A DNA stretch of 12,383 bases, from assembly GCA_023159155.1 (NCBI GenBank), contig JAJNNX010000119.1:1-12383 (forward strand), given 5' to 3'. The notes beneath the pieces were generated by a model. That model searched no databases. It saw nothing but the letters and a program-made list of their open reading frames with translations, and had not been told where the DNA came from. The position numbers were made by a program, and so were the translations under genes. Below are positions 8,706-12,383 of this stretch, in pieces (position 1 is the first letter of the stretch; the number at the start of each line of letters is the position of its first letter). Source of the DNA: Ustulina deusta. Taxonomy: Eukaryota > Ascomycota > Sordariomycetes > Xylariales > Xylariaceae.

Positions 8706-9420
8706 AAAACTAAAAAAGCTTTTTATTTTTATTTTTAATTACTTTAACGCCTAAGAACTATTATAGGTCTTTATTTTTAATAAAATTATAATATATTTTA
8801 AATATAACAATTGTTTTATTTGTAGTTTTTTAGCTTTTTTGCTTATATATTATAATTATATTATTAATATATATAAATACAAATATACTTTTTAAAAAAT
8901 AATAGCAAAGTTTATAAAATATTAATTTAAAGCCTATTTTTATAATAACTTAGTAAGCTTTTTTTATTATAGCAAAAAAAACTTTTAGAGCTTATATAAA
9001 GCTTGCAATAATTTAACTATAATATTTAGTTTTTAATAGCCTAAAGGTATATATATATAAATCTTTTTATTTAATTTAATATTTATAAAAGTATTTATAA
9101 TATTATATTACTTAAGTTCTAAATCAAACTTAGTAATAATAGCTATTAATATTTTAAAAGATTTTTTTATTAATATATTAATATAAATATCCTTTTAGTT
9201 ATTATTTAACTACTAATCTCCTTATATTACTAGACAAACTTTATATTTTTTATAATACTTATATTTATTAAATTTATAAATATAAACTTATATATAATCT
9301 AAAATGATTTTTTTTTATAAAGAACTTTTAAGTACTTTTTCTTAAATATTTATTTTTTATAGCTTTATAAATAAATAAGTTCTACTTACTTAAAATAATT
9401 TCTTAGCAAATAATTTATAA
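8706..9420 (-). pseudogene. pol: Degenerate Copia reverse transcriptase of copy B
   Basis: This is the clearest domain in the window. On the minus strand one frame reads, in order: RTYLF (about 9380), VYIYKFNKYKY (about 9270, for WVYKxKFDxDG), VCLVI-stop-GD (about 9210-9240, for KARLVVRGD), LIKKSFKILIAII (about 9150, for A-x-S-F-R-x-LMAI), LKQYDIINTFIN (about 9100, for QxDVxxAFLN), IYIPLGY (about 9040-9060, for VYVxxPPGY), KLLQALYKL (about 8985-9015, for KLLxALYGL). Next come KVYLYLYILII (about 8859-8890), at the place of YVDD, and KIKTYNSS-stop-AL (about 8740-8760, for LGxLxxFLGI). The YVDD aspartates are not preserved (Y-I-L-I). There are several stops and a frameshift at about 8710. Certainly inactive. 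Confidence 0.88.
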
Positions 9421-10290
9421 AATTTTTATATTATTTTAATAGTTATAATAAATTTTATTAATATATATATTTTTTTAGTTTAAAAAAGTTTATAATTAAG
9501 CTTTTAAATAGTTAATATCTAGCTTAAAAGCTTTTTTATTATTATTAATAAAACTTCTAATAAGATTTAGCAGCTATAATTAAATATATAATAAATAATA
9601 AGCTCTTTTAAAAACCTTTCCTTTTTTATTAATAAAACTTTTAATAAAATTTAATAACTATAATTAGTTATATAATAATTAATAAGTTTTTTTAAAAGCT
9701 TTTTTTTTTTATTAATAAAACTTTTAATAAAATTTAGTAGCTATAATCAATTATAATAAATTTTTAAAAAGCTCTTTAATAGCTTAGCTTTGTTGCTTTT
9801 AATTATTAATTTGCTATTAATAATTATTACTTTTTATAATCTAGCTGTATTAAAGCTAGTTGTTTAGTAAGCTATAATTAAAATATTAAAAATTAACTTA
9901 ATAAAGTTTAGTATTAATTATTAAACAGCTTTTTATCTAAGCTCAAATTTAATAATTTAGCTTATAATATTGCTAAATATAATAAAGTAGCTTTTAAACT
10001 TTATAATAATATTAGTAATCTAAAAATAAACTATAAATTAATATAAAAATAAAAATCTTAATAAAAAGTTTTTACTTTTTTTTTTATAAGCTTATTTTTA
10101 TTAGAATTTTTTTTAGACTTAAATTTATTAGTATTTTTAATATTGCTTTTTAAAAATTAGCTAACAAGCTTATTATTTTTTGTTTATTAGCTATATTCTT
10201 TTTGAAATCAAAAGTATTTTAATAACTAATACTATTTATTAATATTTTATATACTTCTAAAATTATTCTAAAAAGATTATTTTTAAATTT
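9421..10290 (-). other. Spacer between integrase and RT of copy B
   Basis: The low-complexity polyprotein linker that Copia elements carry between integrase and RT. The part next to RT (9421-9518) reads in the RT phase as TKKIYILIKFIITIK. The middle holds the 84-bp tandem repeat. The part from about 9800 to 10290 is very A/T- and Lys/Asn-rich in any frame and shows no recognisable domain. A GY-like stretch around 9860-9890 was considered and rejected as an integrase end. Confidence 0.45.
9519..9790 (-). repeat. 84-bp tandem repeat, three copies, in the integrase-RT linker
   Basis: The landmark ATTAATAAAACTT recurs at 9544, 9628 and 9711, a period of 84 and 83 bp, and the flanking sequence repeats too (ATAARATTTAR-x-A-x-CTATAAT, AAGC/T-x-x-TTTTAAAA). 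In minus-strand translation each unit gives about 28 residues, such as NYSY-stop-ILLKVLLIKK with KELI-x-YYI. The unit near 9700 has 11 A/T bases in a homopolymer where the frame needs 12, which explains the 83-bp spacing and shifts the frame. Since 84 is a multiple of three, the array probably encoded a repeated peptide in the linker of the polyprotein. It has not been homogenised since RIP. Confidence 0.75.
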
Positions 10291-11110
10291 ATTTTTATTA
10301 TTACTAAAAAACTTGTTTTTATTAAAAACTATATTTTTTATTACTATAATTTTATTTTTTTAAAAAACTAAATATAATAAGTATTAATAAACTAGTAGCC
10401 TACTAAATAATCTATTTAAGCGTTAAGATTAAACTTTTTATACTTTTATTTCTTAAACTTAGCTTTAATAATTATAACAAATATTATATATTTAAACATT
10501 TTTAAATAAAATATATAAAATATTTAATTATAACTAATAAGCTTTTATAAATAATCAAAATATAAATAGAATTTCTTATATAAAGCTTATTAATAATTAA
10601 TTTGCTTAAGTATCTAGTTATATAAATATACTACTATTTAAACTATTTAAGCTAAAAAAAAACAAAAAGCTTATAACTATTATATATTAAGCTTGCCTAA
10701 TACTTAATAATACTTTTTACTTTTTTAGCTGCTTTATTAAAATCTTAAATATATAATAGTAAAATTGTAAAATTTATTTTATAAGTTTGTTTTATAACTA
10801 CTACTAAACATATAATTTTTAATTACTATTAGCAATCTTATTATTGCACTTTATAATTTTTATTTTACTATTATAATATATTTAAATATATTAAATATAA
10901 TATTTAAAAACTTTTTAAATAATACTAGTATAATATGCTATAAATATTTATTTTTATTAAAAATATTAAATTTATAAAAATTAATAGCTAATTAAGCACT
11001 AGCTTTTATAACTTTTAAACAAACATTCTATACTATTTTATAGCAAACTTTAAATTTACTACATACTATATAATCTATAATTTAGATCTTATTATTAAAA
11101 TATAAATAAT
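10291..11110 (-). pseudogene. pol: Degenerate integrase of copy B
   Basis: Integrase inserts the cDNA into the host genome. On the minus strand one frame reads, from N to C terminus: VCYKIV and NVCLKVIKASA (about 11005-11050, zinc-binding cysteines). An S-S-stop-K-S block at about 10715-10735 corresponds to QNGxAERSG. LA-stop-IV-stop-IVVYLYN (about 10615-10660) corresponds to LWPEIVxAAVYLYNRTPT. FYLK-M-FKYIIFVIIIKAKF (about 10460-10520) corresponds to HLRxxGCRAYV. KKFNLNA-stop-IDYLVGY (about 10395-10440) corresponds to KLxPRAxxGYLVGY, followed by NTYYI-stop (FRIWIP). The DDE catalytic residues are not individually recoverable. The C-terminal GY signature is unusually well preserved (GTA GGC TAC). 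Confidence 0.8.
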
Positions 11111-11560
11111 TACTACTTTTTTTATATAATTAAACAACTATTTTAAAAGTTTAAAGCTTATATATCTTAAACGTTAGTACTACTTATAAAAGCTAGCTTA
11201 AAATCTAAAACACTTTATATAAAAGTTTAATAAATTCTTTTATATATAAAATACCTTTTTAGTTAAATATTCTAAAGAATATTCTATAATATATTAACTA
11301 TATATTAGATCAAAAAACATAAAAGTTTTCTTTATTAATATTTTAAAAATTAGACTTAATTTATTATTTTAATATATACCTATTTAATGTAAAACTTATA
11401 AAAAAACTAAATTAATAGCTATATTTAAGCAAAAAACAATATTATATAGCTAATATATAACTATATTTTTTAAGCCCTAAGCCTTAATATTAATCTTATT
11501 ATAGCTATATATATAAATTATACTATTTTTTACTAATACTATATTATTTAAATTAATATT
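11111..11560 (-). pseudogene. pol: Degenerate protease and pre-integrase region of copy B
   Basis: Minus-strand counterpart of 5341-5700 in copy A. It reads NIVLVKNSIIYIYSYNKINIKA and then LYNIVFCLNIAINLVFL (split by stops), the Copia protease glycine-tyrosine-glycine and CPxxxxNLVSL blocks. Next comes a pre-integrase stretch including YIIEYSLEYLTKK-like codons. Comparison with copy A resolves several positions: YSYN here and YSYS in A both point to an ancestral YGYG. At 11570-11595 copy B carries 26 bp that A lacks, bounded by the 9-mer TATATATTT, so A probably lost it by deletion between short direct repeats. Inactive. Confidence 0.7.
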
Positions 11561-12383
11561 TTTTAAATATATAAAATAATATACCTAATTAAATATATAA
11601 ATAATTAATCTAAAATCTACTATAGCTAAATTATATAATTTATATATTTTAGCAAACCTTTAATTAACAATAAACAAGCTTGCTACTTTTGCTATAAAAA
11701 GCCTTAAAAATTAATTACCTTAAAAATTATTTCTTAAAACTTCAAATTTTTTTTTATTTTTTTTTTTATTTCTACGCTTTTTTACCGCCTATTTAACACT
11801 TTTTTTATTTGCTATATATATTTTAGCTACTTTATTAATATTCTAATTAAATCTTTAACCTTTTAATTAAAGTTTCATAATATAAACTAGCAGCTTAATA
11901 TATAATAATAATTATAACATATAATACAATCTTTTATGTTTAGGTTCTTTTTTTTAGCTTTAATCTTTATATTAATACAAAAATATTTAATAAAATACTT
12001 TTAGAGCTTTTTTTCCTAATTATTTTAATAATTTTTATAACTATTATTAGTTTAATATTATTAATAACTTTTATAATTTTAACAATTTTATTTAAAATAA
12101 ATGTTTTTTTAATTATTTATAAAATTGTTTGAATTGTTTTAGTTATTAAAAAGTTTAAAAATATTAAAAATATTTTTTTTAATAATCTTTCCAGAAATAT
12201 AAATCATACTTAAAATTATAACCTTTTAATATAGTTTAGTAATAATAATCTAGTATTATAAAATATAATTTATAATAATATTATAATAAATATTTTATAA
12301 AACTTTTTCTAAGTTAGTAATAAACTTAAACAAATCTATTGTTCTAGCACTCTTTAAATAAACTTTAAAAACTTTATTAAGCA
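11561..12383 (-). pseudogene. gag: Degenerate gag of copy B, partial at window end
   Basis: It aligns with copy A positions 4745-5340 throughout, apart from two extra segments of about 85 bp (around 12090-12170) and about 70 bp (around 11870-11940) that A lacks. On the minus strand it keeps G-rich codons where A keeps C-rich ones, for example GTGTTAAATAGGCGG here against ACATTAAACAAACAG in A. Possible zinc-knuckle cysteines survive near 11670-11690 (TGT and TGC codons). The 5' part, leader and 5' LTR are outside the window. Confidence 0.65.

Larger units (their letters stand above)
6080..12383 (-). mobile_element. Ty1/Copia-type LTR retrotransposon, copy B, RIP-inactivated, 5' end outside window
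   Basis: On the minus strand, from 12383 down to 6080, the order is gag, protease, integrase, spacer with tandem repeat, reverse transcriptase, RNase H, extra 3' region, polypurine tract, LTR. Integrase before reverse transcriptase is the Copia (Pseudoviridae-type) order. Motifs resemble fungal Copia polyproteins: AVYLYNRTP-like in integrase, LVGY-x-x-T-N near its end, and PPGY/KLLxALYGL and ADGLTK-like in RT/RNase H. Many in-frame TAA/TAG and at least two frameshifts make it non-functional. The window end matches copy A position about 4745, so about 0.84 kb, including the 5' LTR, lies further right; total length would be about 7 kb. It is inserted in copy A, opposite orientation. Confidence 0.85.

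Noticed and set aside
9850..9960. Integrase C-terminal GY-type motif in the linker
   Set aside because: A reading such as IIAY-stop-TTSF resembled LVGYxxTS, but a far better match in the correct phase (IDYLVGY...NTYYI) lies at about 10360-10440, so this is spacer.

Overview
This 12.4 kb window looks like an AT-rich, RIP-mutated (repeat-induced point mutation) compartment of a filamentous ascomycete (Pezizomycotina) genome. Most of it is extremely AT-rich and full of TpA. The remaining C and G sit mainly in contexts that CpA-directed mutation spares (AGCT, CTAG, ACT/AGT, GCT). I see no intact gene, no host gene and no tRNA or rRNA. What can be read is two ruined copies of one Ty1/Copia-type LTR retrotransposon family. 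They were identified from LTR ends, a polypurine tract, and polyprotein motifs that survive in a single frame despite many TAA/TAG stops.

Layout. (1) 1-3655: gene-free AT-rich DNA of unknown origin, holding three short arrays with an 11-bp period. (2) About 3656-4040: a GC-richer island that escaped mutation. Its left part is unidentified and its right part is the first half of an LTR. (3) 3908-5954: copy A on the + strand, consisting of a 244-bp 5' LTR, a leader, and a degenerate gag-protease-integrase frame that stops abruptly inside integrase. (4) 5955-6079: an unusual GC-rich 125-bp block with short tandem and inverted repeats, flanked on both sides by the LTR-terminal 9-mer. (5) 6080-12383: copy B on the - strand. 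It has a 244-bp 3' LTR and polypurine tract, about 1.6 kb of extra 3' internal sequence, then RNase H, reverse transcriptase, a spacer with an 84-bp tandem repeat, integrase, protease and gag. It runs off the right edge. By colinearity with copy A, its 5' LTR should lie roughly 0.84 kb past the window end.

Copy B interrupts copy A in the opposite orientation, so this is a nested insertion of a family into itself. Positions 4745-5954 (+) and 12383-10989 (-) align along their whole length, and the two copies carry complementary damage. Copy A (sense) has mainly lost G and copy B (sense) has mainly lost C, so in window coordinates the same DNA strand was mutated in both. Reading the two together is what makes the domains recognisable. 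All protein calls are from reading the sequence by eye against family motifs; no database search was possible. I did not find evidence of a novel functional system. The points most worth checking are the 125-bp block, the extra 1.6 kb at the 3' end of the element, the strand-coherent mutation and the unmutated island.
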